Source: Listeria cossartiae subsp. cossartiae (GTDB lineage: Bacteria; Bacillota; Bacilli; Lactobacillales; Listeriaceae). Taken from it: a stretch of DNA of 64,000 bases. The position numbers and the translations under genes are program-made. Positions 40,674-49,439 of the stretch are shown here, piece after piece. Within the stretch, counting starts at the first letter, position 1. Each line of letters begins with the position of its first letter. Under the pieces are notes generated by a model. It saw only the letters and a program-made list of their open reading frames with translations. It was not told the origin of the DNA and ran no database searches. The stretch lies in NCBI RefSeq assembly GCF_014224155.1, contig NZ_JAASUI010000001.1, positions 1,178,001 to 1,242,000 of the forward strand, given 5' to 3'.

Positions 40674-40700
40674 TTAGCACTCCATAACGTCAAGTGCTAA
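40674..40700. promoter_or_regulatory. CIRCE operator (HrcA binding site)
   Basis: TTAGCACTC, 9 bases, AAGTGCTAA. This is the CIRCE consensus TTAGCACTC-N9-GAGTGCTAA with a single mismatch. It lies just downstream of the predicted transcription start, 15 bases before hrcA. Confidence 0.97.
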
Positions 40701-40711
40701 ATACAAGTATA

Positions 40712-40740
40712 AATTTACCAAACAATTCCACCTTAGTCAA
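40712..40740 (-). promoter_or_regulatory. Sigma-A promoter of the hrcA operon
   Basis: TTGACT (40740-40735), a 17-base spacer and TAAATT (40717-40712) on the minus strand. Transcription would start about 7 bases downstream, at the edge of CIRCE. A second -10-like TATACT (40711-40706) adjoins it. Confidence 0.75.
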
Positions 40741-40805
40741 CCGAAAACACTCGATTTCAGACTAAAGTAGGATTGTTTGGTCAAAAAAGGTCAAATGATG
40801 CGGTT

Positions 40806-41963
40806 TTAGAGAAATTCTTGGAAAACATTATTCCCTAAAAATCTGCCGCTTCTTGTAAGTGCCACATTTTCTTCATTATTTTCGAGCCAGCCTTTTGCCA
40901 TTGTTTTTTGAATCGCATTAGCAAAAGTAGTATCTAAATCTTGGCCGAATTTTTGCTTAAAGTGGTTTTTGTTCACGCCGTCCACTTTCCGAAGACCTAA
41001 GAACATCTCTTCTTCCATTTTTTCTTTTAAAGTGAGTTCTTTTTGTTGGAAGGTTGGCAGTTTATTTTCTTGCAAGGGTTCCATGTATTTTTTGATTGGT
41101 CCGAAATTGCTGTAACGTGTGTCGCCAACATAGCCGTGTGCGCCGGCGCCGAATCCGTAGTAATGTTCATTGCTCCAGTAAGTAATATTGTGTTTACTTT
41201 GGAAGCCTTCTTTGGCAAAATTACTAATTTCATATTGTTTGCGACCGTGTTTTTCCATTTCGTTCAGCAATAAGTCGTACATGTTTGCTTCCGCGTCTTG
41301 TCCGGGAAGGATGAGTTTTCCTTTTTGCATTAGGTTGTAGAAAATCGTTTTTGGTTCGATAATAAGCGAATATGCGGAATAATGGGGTAAATCTAAGTCA
41401 AGCGCTTGTTTTAATGTATCTTGGAAATCTGCTTCTGTTTGTCCGGGTAAGCTAAAGATCAAATCAATGCTCACGTTTTCGAAACCGATTTTACGCATAT
41501 TTTCAACGGATTGATAGACGTCTTTCACTGTATGAATCCGGCCGATTTTTTTGAGTAGTTCGTTGTTGAAGCTTTGAACGCCCATGCTAATGCGGTTAAC
41601 GCCGTGATCTTGCATTGCTTGTAATTTAGATAGCGAGAGGTCCCCTGGATTTGCTTCAAAGGAAAATTCGATATCTTTTTTGAGTGGTAATATTTCTTGA
41701 ATTGCTGTACAAAGTCTGGCAATTTGCGCTTCGTTTAATGTCGTAGGTGTTCCTCCGCCAACAAAAACCGTGTCCACTGGTGCGATTGGTCCTTTTGCAG
41801 CTGTGAGTTTCATTTCTTTTATTAGTAAATCTACGTATTCATCGACCGGTTGCCCTTCTAGGAATACTTTATTGAAATCGCAGTAATAGCAAATATGTTC
41901 GCAAAACGGAATATGGATGTATACCGCGGATTGCTCATTACTCGATTGGTTCGCATTTATCAT
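40806..41963 (-). CDS. hemW: HemW-type radical SAM protein (often called HemN)
   Basis: Radical SAM enzyme with the cluster motif C21-x3-C25-x2-C28 in H-I-P-F-C-E-H-I-C-Y-Y-C-D-F. The residue after the third cysteine is D, not the extra C of true HemN. This fits HemW, a haem chaperone, better than coproporphyrinogen dehydrogenase. The G-G-G-T-P-T motif follows near residue 72. ATG 41963 (M-I-N-A-N-Q) is behind AAGGA, and the upstream extension has no binding site. The 385-residue length is normal. It is upstream of hrcA, as in Bacillus. Confidence 0.9.
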   Translation of the reverse strand: MINANQSSNEQSAVYIHIPFCEHICYYCDFNKVFLEGQPVDEYVDLLIKEMKLTAAKGPIAPVDTVFVGGGTPTTLNEAQIARLCTAIQEILPLKKDIEFSFEANPGDLSLSKLQAMQDHGVNRISMGVQSFNNELLKKIGRIHTVKDVYQSVENMRKIGFENVSIDLIFSLPGQTEADFQDTLKQALDLDLPHYSAYSLIIEPKTIFYNLMQKGKLILPGQDAEANMYDLLLNEMEKHGRKQYEISNFAKEGFQSKHNITYWSNEHYYGFGAGAHGYVGDTRYSNFGPIKKYMEPLQENKLPTFQQKELTLKEKMEEEMFLGLRKVDGVNKNHFKQKFGQDLDTTFANAIQKTMAKGWLENNEENVALTRSGRFLGNNVFQEFL

Positions 41964-42051
41964 TTTTATCAATTCCTTGCACTTAAAATTGGCTTCGTTG
42001 TCCATTAGACAGTTTAACATATTTTTAAGGGCTTATGTGGTGGATTCGCTT

Positions 42052-43080
42052 TTAATCTAGTAAACCATACTTCGCCAAACTGTCTACCGCGGCTAAGACA
42101 GCTTCTTCTTTCGTGGAAATTGGTGTCCAACCTAACATCTTTTTGGCTTTTTCATTGCTTATTTGGCGATTCATATTAATCATTAACTCGCCTTCTTTGG
42201 CATGTTTGTTAAACAACGCAGCAGCTCTAATAGCGATATTCGGTAACGTTTTTTGCGGCATTTTAGAAACAAGGTCGGGGCGTTTTTGGCGAAGTAAATG
42301 AGCGATGTCTTCCATGCTGATTTCTCCGTCCGCGGATGCAATAAATCTTTCGCCGTTTGCTTCTTTAGTGATCATTGCGCGGATGTGTAAATCAGCGACA
42401 TCTCTCACATCTACTACATTTAACGGAATATTAATGACGCGTTTCATGGAACCGTTCAACAGATTTTTTAGCAAGTCAAAGCTTCCGGATACATGGCTAC
42501 TTTGCGATGGTCCGAAAATAGCCACTGGGTTAATCGTTGCGAATTCCAATTCTGTTTCGTTCCCCATAAATTTCCAAGCTTCTTTTTCAGCGATTAGTTT
42601 CGATTTTTCATAGGCCGATAATCCTTTAGCAAACTCATCGGTCCAAAATGCTTCCGTCGTGATGCTCGTTTTATCCGAATTACTAAAACCGATTGCGCCA
42701 AAATTGGACGTCATAACTACTCGTTTTACTTTGGCCGCTTTGGCTGCTTTTAGAATTCGTGTGATACCGTCTATCGCTGGGCGGATTAATTCATCTTCGT
42801 TTTTAAATTTACCAAAAAACACTGGTGAAGCAACACTTAACACATACTCACAGTCTAGCATGGCTTCTTTCCAACCTGCATCTTTAGATAAATCAAGTTC
42901 AACAAAGGATAACTGCGTGAAATCTGTAATTCCGTTATTTTTTAGTATTTTAATGACGTTATCTTTACTTTTTAAAGAACGGACGGTTGTTTTGACACGG
43001 TAGCCTTTTTGTAATAATTGAAAGATAATGTGCATTCCTAAAAATCCAGTTCCGCCTGTTACTAATACGTTGTTTTTCAT
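42052..43080 (-). CDS. NAD(P)-dependent epimerase/reductase, extended SDR family
   Basis: A 342-residue Rossmann-fold protein with the nucleotide motif TGGTGFLG (residues 8-15). The active-site Y-E-K-S-K near residue 160 fits the YxxxK of extended short-chain dehydrogenases. Closest in style are the dihydroflavonol-reductase/aldehyde-reductase relatives that reduce reactive carbonyls. The substrate is unknown. It is divergent from a MerR-type regulator, and the two face-to-face promoters share one operator region (43129-43168), so electrophile or aldehyde induction is a reasonable inference. The pair interrupts the lepA-hemW order known from Bacillus. Confidence 0.85.
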   Translation of the reverse strand: MKNNVLVTGGTGFLGMHIIFQLLQKGYRVKTTVRSLKSKDNVIKILKNNGITDFTQLSFVELDLSKDAGWKEAMLDCEYVLSVASPVFFGKFKNEDELIRPAIDGITRILKAAKAAKVKRVVMTSNFGAIGFSNSDKTSITTEAFWTDEFAKGLSAYEKSKLIAEKEAWKFMGNETELEFATINPVAIFGPSQSSHVSGSFDLLKNLLNGSMKRVINIPLNVVDVRDVADLHIRAMITKEANGERFIASADGEISMEDIAHLLRQKRPDLVSKMPQKTLPNIAIRAAALFNKHAKEGELMINMNRQISNEKAKKMLGWTPISTKEEAVLAAVDSLAKYGLLD

Positions 43081-43128
43081 TATAAATTCCTCCGATAATA
43101 ATTAATTTTGCTTATTTGTTCTATTCGC

Positions 43129-43168
43129 TTTATACTTACTGTAAACCCTAGAGTATAGTGTAGGGCAA
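43129..43168. promoter_or_regulatory. Overlapping divergent MerR-type promoters with shared operator
   Basis: Plus strand: TTTATA (43129-43134), 19 bases, TATAGT (43154-43159), reading to the merR-type gene. Minus strand: TTGCCC (43168-43163), 19 bases, TACAGT (43143-43138), reading to the reductase gene. The 19-bp spacers are the hallmark of promoters untwisted by MerR-family activators. Inverted repeats are CCCTA-N10-TAGGG (43146-43165) and TATACT-N15-AGTATA (43131-43157). Confidence 0.75.
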
Positions 43169-43192
43169 GTAAATTATTTATTGGAGGAAAAA

Positions 43193-43630
43193 ATGACTTA
43201 TTCTATTAAAGAAGTATCCAAAATATTTAATTTGTCGATTTATACATTGCGTTACTATGATAAACAAGGTTTACTGCCATTTGTTTCTAAAAATCAGTCT
43301 GGATACCGCGAATTTACGGAATCGGATTTGAAATTAATTCATACGATTTGTTGTTTGAAAAATACGGGAATGCCGTTGAAACAAATCCGCACATATATTG
43401 ATTGCGTGATGGAAGGACCTGTTTCTATCGAAGCTCGGAAACAGTTGCTCTTGGATCATCGGACAGTTGTTTTGAAAAATTTAGAGGATTTAACGGAAAA
43501 TCTAAAAGAAGTTGATGTGAAAATTGCGAAGTATTCTTCTCCTGATGCCGTAGAAGTCATTACTGCTGAGCGAAAATATGTCACTATGGAGAAGAAAAAA
43601 CATGATTTAATTTATCCGTATCATATATAA
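43193..43630 (+). CDS. MerR-family transcriptional regulator
   Basis: A 145-residue regulator with a winged helix-turn-helix (T-Y-S-I-K-E-V-S-K-I-F-N-L-S, T-L-R-Y-Y-D-K-Q-G-L-L). A dimerisation coiled coil follows (about 80-115). A single cysteine pair lies at I-C-C-L in the first 60 residues, and another cysteine at D-C-V. There is no metal-binding C-terminal loop. This resembles the AdhR/NmlR aldehyde- or electrophile-sensing branch. ATG 43193 follows GGAGG. An upstream in-frame TTG overlaps that site. Confidence 0.9.
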   Translation: MTYSIKEVSKIFNLSIYTLRYYDKQGLLPFVSKNQSGYREFTESDLKLIHTICCLKNTGMPLKQIRTYIDCVMEGPVSIEARKQLLLDHRTVVLKNLEDLTENLKEVDVKIAKYSSPDAVEVITAERKYVTMEKKKHDLIYPYHI

Positions 43631-43672
43631 AAAGGTTGTGCCGTGAACGTGAGCTCACAGCACAACCTTTTT
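43629..43672. terminator. Bidirectional terminator between the merR-type gene and lepA
   Basis: A 13-bp stem (43629-43641 with 43660-43672) ends in T runs on both strands. The loop carries a smaller GTGA/TCAC stem. Confidence 0.92.
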
Positions 43673-43673
43673 A

Positions 43674-45500
43674 TTATTTCGATTCATCCATTTTCAAGAT
43701 GGCCATGAAGGCTTCTTGTGGAACTTCAACGGAACCGATTTGTTTCATTCGTTTTTTACCTTCTTTTTGTTTCTCTAGGAGTTTCCGTTTACGAGATACG
43801 TCCCCACCATAACATTTAGCAAGTACGTTTTTACGCAGTGCTTTGATAGTAGAACGAGAAACGATTTTTGTGGCAATCGCTGCTTGGATTGGCACTTCAA
43901 ACTGTTGCCTTGGAATAAGTTCTTTTAGTTTTTCCACGATAATTTTGCCGCGCTCGTAGGCAAAATCACGGTGAACGATAAAGCTTAATGCATCGACTTT
44001 TTCCGCATTTAAAAGAATATCCATTTTCACCAGTTTAGAAGCTTTATAGCCAATTAATTCATAGTCAAAGGACGCATAGCCTTTTGTAGATGATTTTAAT
44101 TGGTCGAAAAAGTCGTAAACAATTTCGGAAAGCGGAATTTCGTACACAATACTCACACGGATATCATCTAAATACTCCATCGTAATGAAGTTACCACGTT
44201 TATTTTGCGCTAATTCCATAACTGCGCCAACGTAATCATTCGGTACCATGACAGTTGCTTTTACATACGGCTCTTCTACGCTTTCAATTACACCAGGTTC
44301 AGGCATTTCAGCAGGATTATCAACGACGATATTTGAACCATCTGTTAAATTGACATGATAGATAACGCTTGGAGCAGTAGTGATTAAATCAATGTTAAAT
44401 TCGCGTTCAATTCGCTCTTGAATGATTTCCATGTGCAGTAATCCTAGGAAACCACAACGGAAACCGAAGCCTAGCGCTTGAGAAGTCTCTGCTTCAAATT
44501 GAAGAGCGGAGTCATTTAGTTCAAGTTTTTCCAGAGCATCACGCAAATCATTGTATTTAGAAGAATCGATTGGATACAAACCACAGTAAACCATTGGATT
44601 TAATTTGCGGTAACCATCAAGCGCTTCTTCAGCTGGATTATTTGCTAGAGTAATCGTGTCACCTACTCGCGTATCACCAACATTTTTGATAGCAGCTGTT
44701 AAGTAACCTACATCACCAACAAGTAATTCGTCGCGCGGTGTTGCTTTTGGAGAGAAAACGCCTACTTCCGTTACTTCGAATTCTTTACCATTCGACATCA
44801 TTTTAATTCTGTCGCCGGCCTTCACAACGCCATCCATGATACGAATGTTAGCAATAACGCCGCGGTACGCATCAAAAACGGAGTCGAAAATGAGCGCTTT
44901 TAACGGTTTGTTGACATCTCCAGAAGGTTCTGGCACTTTTTCAACAATTTGTTCAAGAATATCTTCAATACCAATACCTGATTTTGCCGAAGCGAGTACA
45001 GCGTCGGAAGCATCTAAGCCGATAACATCTTCAATCTCTTCACGGACTCTTTCTGGATCGGCCGCTGGTAAATCGATTTTGTTAATGACAGGTAAAATTT
45101 CTAAATCATTGTCTAGTGCAAGATAAACATTGGCAAGTGTTTGTGCTTCAATCCCTTGCGCAGCATCTACTACTAGAATGGCTCCCTCACATGCAGCTAA
45201 ACTTCTTGATACTTCATAGGTGAAATCGACATGCCCTGGCGTATCAATCAGATGGAAAATATATGTTTCGCCATCTTTTGCTTTATATTTTAATTGTACA
45301 GCATTTAATTTTATGGTTATCCCGCGTTCACGTTCTAAATCCATCGAATCTAGTAGCTGATTTTTCATTTCACGATGCGTCAAAGCACCCGTTTGTTCTA
45401 AAATCCGATCAGCGAGTGTAGATTTACCATGATCTATGTGCGCGATAATCGAAAAGTTTCTAATTTTCTTTTGTCTTGCATTCATTTCTTCTTTGTTCAT
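43674..45500 (-). CDS. lepA: Elongation factor 4 (LepA)
   Basis: Ribosome-associated translational GTPase with a role in initiation or back-translocation. The 608-residue protein has G1 AHIDHGKST near residue 19, D-T-P-G-H near residue 84 and N-K-I-D near residue 138. The LepA-specific C-terminal domain ends [13 protein letters not shown] is behind GGAG. In Bacillus lepA leads directly into hemW. Here two genes and a terminator lie between. Confidence 0.98.
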
Positions 45501-45555
45501 TTCCCCAGCTCCTGATTAGAACTCATCGCATAAATCCGATGGCAAGCTATCCTTG

Positions 45556-45584
45556 ATTATATCAGTAGAACGCTTAACATTCAA
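45556..45584 (-). promoter_or_regulatory. lepA promoter
   Basis: TTGAAT (45584-45579), a 17-base spacer that ends in TGA, and TATAAT (45561-45556) on the minus strand. Confidence 0.85.
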
Positions 45585-45634
45585 TGACTTCTTTATTAAA
45601 TACAGATAAATTTAAAATAAAATAGAAAGTATTA

Positions 45635-45663
45635 TTGCATTATGGCTGTGATTTCGGTATAAT
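45635..45663 (+). promoter_or_regulatory. rpsT promoter
   Basis: TTGCAT (45635-45640), a 17-base spacer and TATAAT (45658-45663). A second TG-extended TATAAT follows at 45677-45682 and could be an alternative start. Confidence 0.85.
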
Positions 45664-45743
45664 AGCATTTGTTCTGATATAATTTAAAAGGTATGTTATA
45701 TGAAATAAATACTACCTCATTAGTTTGGACGGAGGTGAATGGA

Positions 45744-45998
45744 ATGCCAAATATTAAATCTGCAATTAAACGTGTAAAAACTGCTGAAACTCGCAACAGC
45801 CGTAATGCATCTCAACGTTCTGCAATGCGTACTGCTATCAAGAAATTTGATGAAGCAGCTGCAAACAACGCGGACAACGCGAAAGATCTTTACGTAGAAG
45901 CATCAAAAAAATTAGATAGCGCTGTGAGCAAAGGATTGATTCACAAAAACAATGCTGCTCGCAACAAATCTCGCTTAGCTGCTAAATTAGCTAAATAA
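45744..45998 (+). CDS. rpsT: 30S ribosomal protein S20
   Basis: An 84-residue, Ala/Lys-rich helical protein that begins [11 protein letters not shown] and binds 16S rRNA. ATG 45744 follows GGAGGTGA. The frame extends further upstream without a binding site. Two promoter-like elements precede it. In B. subtilis the sporulation genes gpr and spoIIP lie between rpsT and lepA, but here the two are directly adjacent and divergent. Confidence 0.98.
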
Positions 45999-46016
45999 TA
46001 CCGAGTTCGGTATAAA

Positions 46017-46042
46017 ACATCACACCTTGTGTGGTGTTTTTT
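46017..46042 (+). terminator. rpsT terminator
   Basis: A 9-bp stem with one G-T pair (46017-46025 with 46029-46037) has a CTT loop and is followed by TTTTT. Confidence 0.85.
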
Positions 46043-46048
46043 GTTTGT

Positions 46049-46084
46049 AAAAATAGCTTTGTCCTTAGCGACAAAGCTATTTTT
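46049..46084. terminator. Terminator of the comE-holA unit
   Basis: A perfect 15-bp stem (46049-46063 with 46070-46084) is flanked by A and T runs and overlaps the holA stop codon. It can act in both directions, backing up the rpsT terminator. Confidence 0.9.
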
Positions 46085-47115
46085 TATACTGTCTTTTGAC
46101 GATTATCTTGTAATTCAAACAAAAACCATTCGAGTTTCTGTTCTTTATCACCAAAACCTGTTTTCATTTCAAAGTCTATTTCAGCTAATCGTTTTAACGC
46201 TTGATTTAATTGTCGCTCTGAGAAATTCTTTGCTTGTTTAGATGCTAATTTCACGCGAAATGGATGCACTTTTAATTTAGTTGCAGCTTGTTGTTGTGAG
46301 TAGCCTTGTTGTTCTAGCAGCTTTAATTGATTCAGCAATCGGAATTGGCTAGAAATTAATGCGAGTATTTTGATAGGTTCCTCTTTTTGTTTTAATAAAT
46401 CATAATAAATTCGGAGTGCCCCACCGATATCCATAGCGATCATTTTATCAAGTAGCAAGAAAATGTTTTGCTCTAGTGAGCGAACAACTAAAGATTCTAC
46501 CTCTTGAACCGTAATTTCTTTTGTATCAAAGCAATAGAGCATTAATTTTTGTAATTCATTCATAGCTGTTGTTAACTGGCCGCTAGTTAATTCAATAAGT
46601 CGCGTGATCGCTGCTTGTGACATTTGCATCTGATTCTCGCTTGTTTTTGCTTCAATCCACTTTTTGAGTTCATTTTCATTAGGTCGCTTTGCTTCTATGA
46701 CTGTAGCTGTTTTCTTGAGAAGTTTAGTTAGTTTTTTACGTTCATCCAATTTTTCTACGCGCGCCACAAAGCATAAAACTGAGTAGTCTACTGGCTCATT
46801 GAGATACGCTTCTAGTTTCGCTGTATCGTGTTCCACTTTGTTTTTACTTTTTTCCGTCGTTAAAAAGAGCGGATTGTTTGCCATTACTAAACGTTTATCT
46901 CCAAAAAATGGCATACTTTCTGCTTCTTGAACGACTGCTTCAATCGGCATTTCTTCTAAATCCAGATTGGCATAGTTAAATTCTACCTCTTCGCCATCTA
47001 GAATGTTATCTATTAAAAGTTGCTTCGTTTCGTTAATAATATAATCTTCTGTTCCAATGATTAAGTACACTGGAGTTATTTTTTTGGAGCGTATCTGTTT
47101 CCATTCTGGCAGCAT
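46084..47115 (-). CDS. holA: DNA polymerase III delta subunit
   Basis: Clamp-loader subunit that opens the sliding clamp. The 343-residue protein has the AAA+-like fold of HolA with the N-terminal P-V-Y-L-I-I-G-T-E-D-Y and the central S-Q-A-A-I-T-R-L-I-E-L. It has no Walker A, as expected for delta. It follows comEC by 67 bases, the same order as comEC-yqeN in B. subtilis. Confidence 0.94.
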   Translation of the reverse strand: MLPEWKQIRSKKITPVYLIIGTEDYIINETKQLLIDNILDGEEVEFNYANLDLEEMPIEAVVQEAESMPFFGDKRLVMANNPLFLTTEKSKNKVEHDTAKLEAYLNEPVDYSVLCFVARVEKLDERKKLTKLLKKTATVIEAKRPNENELKKWIEAKTSENQMQMSQAAITRLIELTSGQLTTAMNELQKLMLYCFDTKEITVQEVESLVVRSLEQNIFLLLDKMIAMDIGGALRIYYDLLKQKEEPIKILALISSQFRLLNQLKLLEQQGYSQQQAATKLKVHPFRVKLASKQAKNFSERQLNQALKRLAEIDFEMKTGFGDKEQKLEWFLFELQDNRQKTV

Positions 47116-47182
47116 TCATTTCGCCTCGCTTCACTCTTATTTCTCTTTCTATGGTAAAACATGAAATAAGAGATAGCAAGTT

Positions 47183-49405
47183 TTATTTCAAAGTCACTTC
47201 AAAGCCTTTTCCAAATGTATAAATTATTTCTCCTTGTAAATCTGTTCGCAGAATTGTGGTCTCTGCTTCTTCAAGTGTATTTAACGTTTCTGCATGAGGG
47301 TGACCAAAACGATTTTCCACTCCGCAAGAAATAATCGCAAAAGTTGGTTGGACTTGTTCTATAAACTCTTTGGATGTCGAAGTTTTGCTACCGTGATGCC
47401 CTACTTTTAAAATATCTGCCTTCATTGGTTGATCTAACAGTTTTTGTTCTCCATTCGCCTCTAAATCTCCGGTGAAAAGCCACACTTTATTATCTAATAT
47501 TGCTTTCAAGACAATGGAATCATCGTTTCCGCCAACACCCGCTTGCGTTGGGTACAAGCATTCAAAACGGCTTTCACCCACTTGCCAGTTCGCTCCCGCT
47601 AAAATAATTGTTTGCTTTACTTTCGGCATTGCATCGAGCGCTTCTTTCATAATCGCTTTATTTTCAGCTCCTTGGGCGAAAATAAGTTCTCTAATAGAAA
47701 TATTTTTTGCTAAGTCATCAAGCCCTTCCATATGATCCGCGTCACTATGCGTAATGATTACCTTATCTAGACTGCTAATCCCTTTTGATTTTAAAACTGG
47801 AGTGAGCGTACTCCCGCCAATGGTAAATGGTTTTCTTTTTTTCGCCCAATCTTCTTTTTCAAATAGAAGTTGCCCACCTGTATCAATTAAATAGTTGCCT
47901 TTATTGTAAGGCAATTGAATTAAGATGCTATCCCCTTGCCCTACATCAACAAAACTAACTTTGCCACTAACATTAAAACTGGAAAAATAACAGAGTAGAC
48001 AAAAAATGATAAAAATCCTTCTCGGAAACTTATTCTTTTGCCACTGATAAAAGAATAGCAAGATAGTAACTATAATTAACACGAGAATCACCGTGTTAGG
48101 CCTTCCAGTTACAATAGTTTGATGCGGTATCTTCGCGAAAACATTAGTGAAGCTTTCTATCAATTGGATAAGAAAAACAAGCACAGATTCAGGGATAGTG
48201 GCGAGCGACTGGGAGCACATAGACAATAAAAAGACACTTATACAGCCTGGCAATATGATAATTGTAAAAATCGGTACATATAGCAAGTTGAAGAAAATTC
48301 CGACCCATGAAAAAGAATAGAAATGATACATCATCACAACGGATGACATTATTGTTGAAACAAAGGATATCGCGAGTGACTTAGTGAAGGTGTTCTGTTG
48401 TCTAGTTAATATTTGCCTCGAGGATAAAATAATACCAAATGAAACTGCATAAGAAAGCTGGAATCCCACTTCGTAAATGACATATGGTTGTAGGAGGAAA
48501 AATAGAATAAAGGATAAGCAAATAACCGAAAATGAACTCCATTTGGTAGCATATTTTTCGGATAATAAAAGCAATGCTGTCATCGTTGCTGCACGAATAA
48601 CTGGCGGATTGGCTCCTGTGAAGATAACATAAAAAGGTAAAAAAGCAAGTAGGCAGATAATGGCTCGTTCGCGAGTTATGCTAAATTTTAGCAATAAAAA
48701 ATAAATAGCTCCAATTAATAAATTAACATGAAGTCCAGAGATTGCTAATAGATGGACAACCCCCATTTGTTGGTAGGTTTCATACATTTCAGGCGAAAAG
48801 CCATTTTTCTCACCGGTAATTAACGCAAGGAAATAAGGATTTATTTTTGGGGAAATATTTTCGCTTATATATGCTATGGTTTGTAATCGGATATTTTGAA
48901 TACGCATTAAAATAGATGGTGAAACTTTTTCGGAAATTGATAGTGAGCTAGCTTCAAGTACATAGTGTATTTTTTGACGTTTAAGATACTCTTGGTAATT
49001 AAATTGGTTTTGATTGCGATTGGCTTGAGGGGTTTCTACATTTGCGAAGACAGTAATAAATTGTCCGTATTGAAGCTTTTTTAATGTTTGTTGTTCTTCT
49101 TCTGTGGTAATTTTATAACGCAATTGAAATGCTTCTTTTTCGTAGCGTACGATAGCTTGAAAACTGTCGCCATCAACCTTTAAATTATCAATTATTTGAC
49201 AGTTTCCGCTAAACTCAGTTGCCGTAAAAGAGGTTGTATTCGATTTTTCGACAATAAATAAAAAGCCGCAGATTAGAAGATAGATGAGGATAAAGAGAAG
49301 AATCATTTTGGATTTTTTTATAAAAGCAATCAAACTGAGCAAACAAATACATATGGGAACGAAAGAGCTTGTAACAGATGCACAAATAATAGCTAAAATG
49401 ATCAT
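47183..49405 (-). CDS. comEC: Competence DNA channel protein ComEC
   Basis: Forms the membrane channel for single-stranded DNA uptake. The 740-residue protein has three N-terminal helices and an OB-like domain. The multi-helix competence domain (about 190-470) includes L-L-A-I-S-G-L-H-V. A C-terminal metallo-beta-lactamase domain (about 480-740) carries HSDADHMEG and H-H-G-S. It is intact, with no frameshift. The first in-frame ATG (49405) lies 24 bases after the AAGGAGGG ribosome binding site, and no ATG, GTG or TTG lies in between. The true start may be an ATC at 49423 (see findings). Confidence 0.93.
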   Translation of the reverse strand: MIILAIICASVTSSFVPICICLLSLIAFIKKSKMILLFILIYLLICGFLFIVEKSNTTSFTATEFSGNCQIIDNLKVDGDSFQAIVRYEKEAFQLRYKITTEEEQQTLKKLQYGQFITVFANVETPQANRNQNQFNYQEYLKRQKIHYVLEASSLSISEKVSPSILMRIQNIRLQTIAYISENISPKINPYFLALITGEKNGFSPEMYETYQQMGVVHLLAISGLHVNLLIGAIYFLLLKFSITRERAIICLLAFLPFYVIFTGANPPVIRAATMTALLLLSEKYATKWSSFSVICLSFILFFLLQPYVIYEVGFQLSYAVSFGIILSSRQILTRQQNTFTKSLAISFVSTIMSSVVMMYHFYSFSWVGIFFNLLYVPIFTIIILPGCISVFLLSMCSQSLATIPESVLVFLIQLIESFTNVFAKIPHQTIVTGRPNTVILVLIIVTILLFFYQWQKNKFPRRIFIIFCLLCYFSSFNVSGKVSFVDVGQGDSILIQLPYNKGNYLIDTGGQLLFEKEDWAKKRKPFTIGGSTLTPVLKSKGISSLDKVIITHSDADHMEGLDDLAKNISIRELIFAQGAENKAIMKEALDAMPKVKQTIILAGANWQVGESRFECLYPTQAGVGGNDDSIVLKAILDNKVWLFTGDLEANGEQKLLDQPMKADILKVGHHGSKTSTSKEFIEQVQPTFAIISCGVENRFGHPHAETLNTLEEAETTILRTDLQGEIIYTFGKGFEVTLK

Positions 49406-49439
49406 AGCTAAATATCGCTCGATAACGTTCCCTCCTTAT

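Noticed and set aside
40806..41963. Oxygen-independent coproporphyrinogen dehydrogenase (HemN)
   Set aside because: The cluster motif lacks the extra cysteine after CxxxCxxC that marks HemN, so HemW is the better call.
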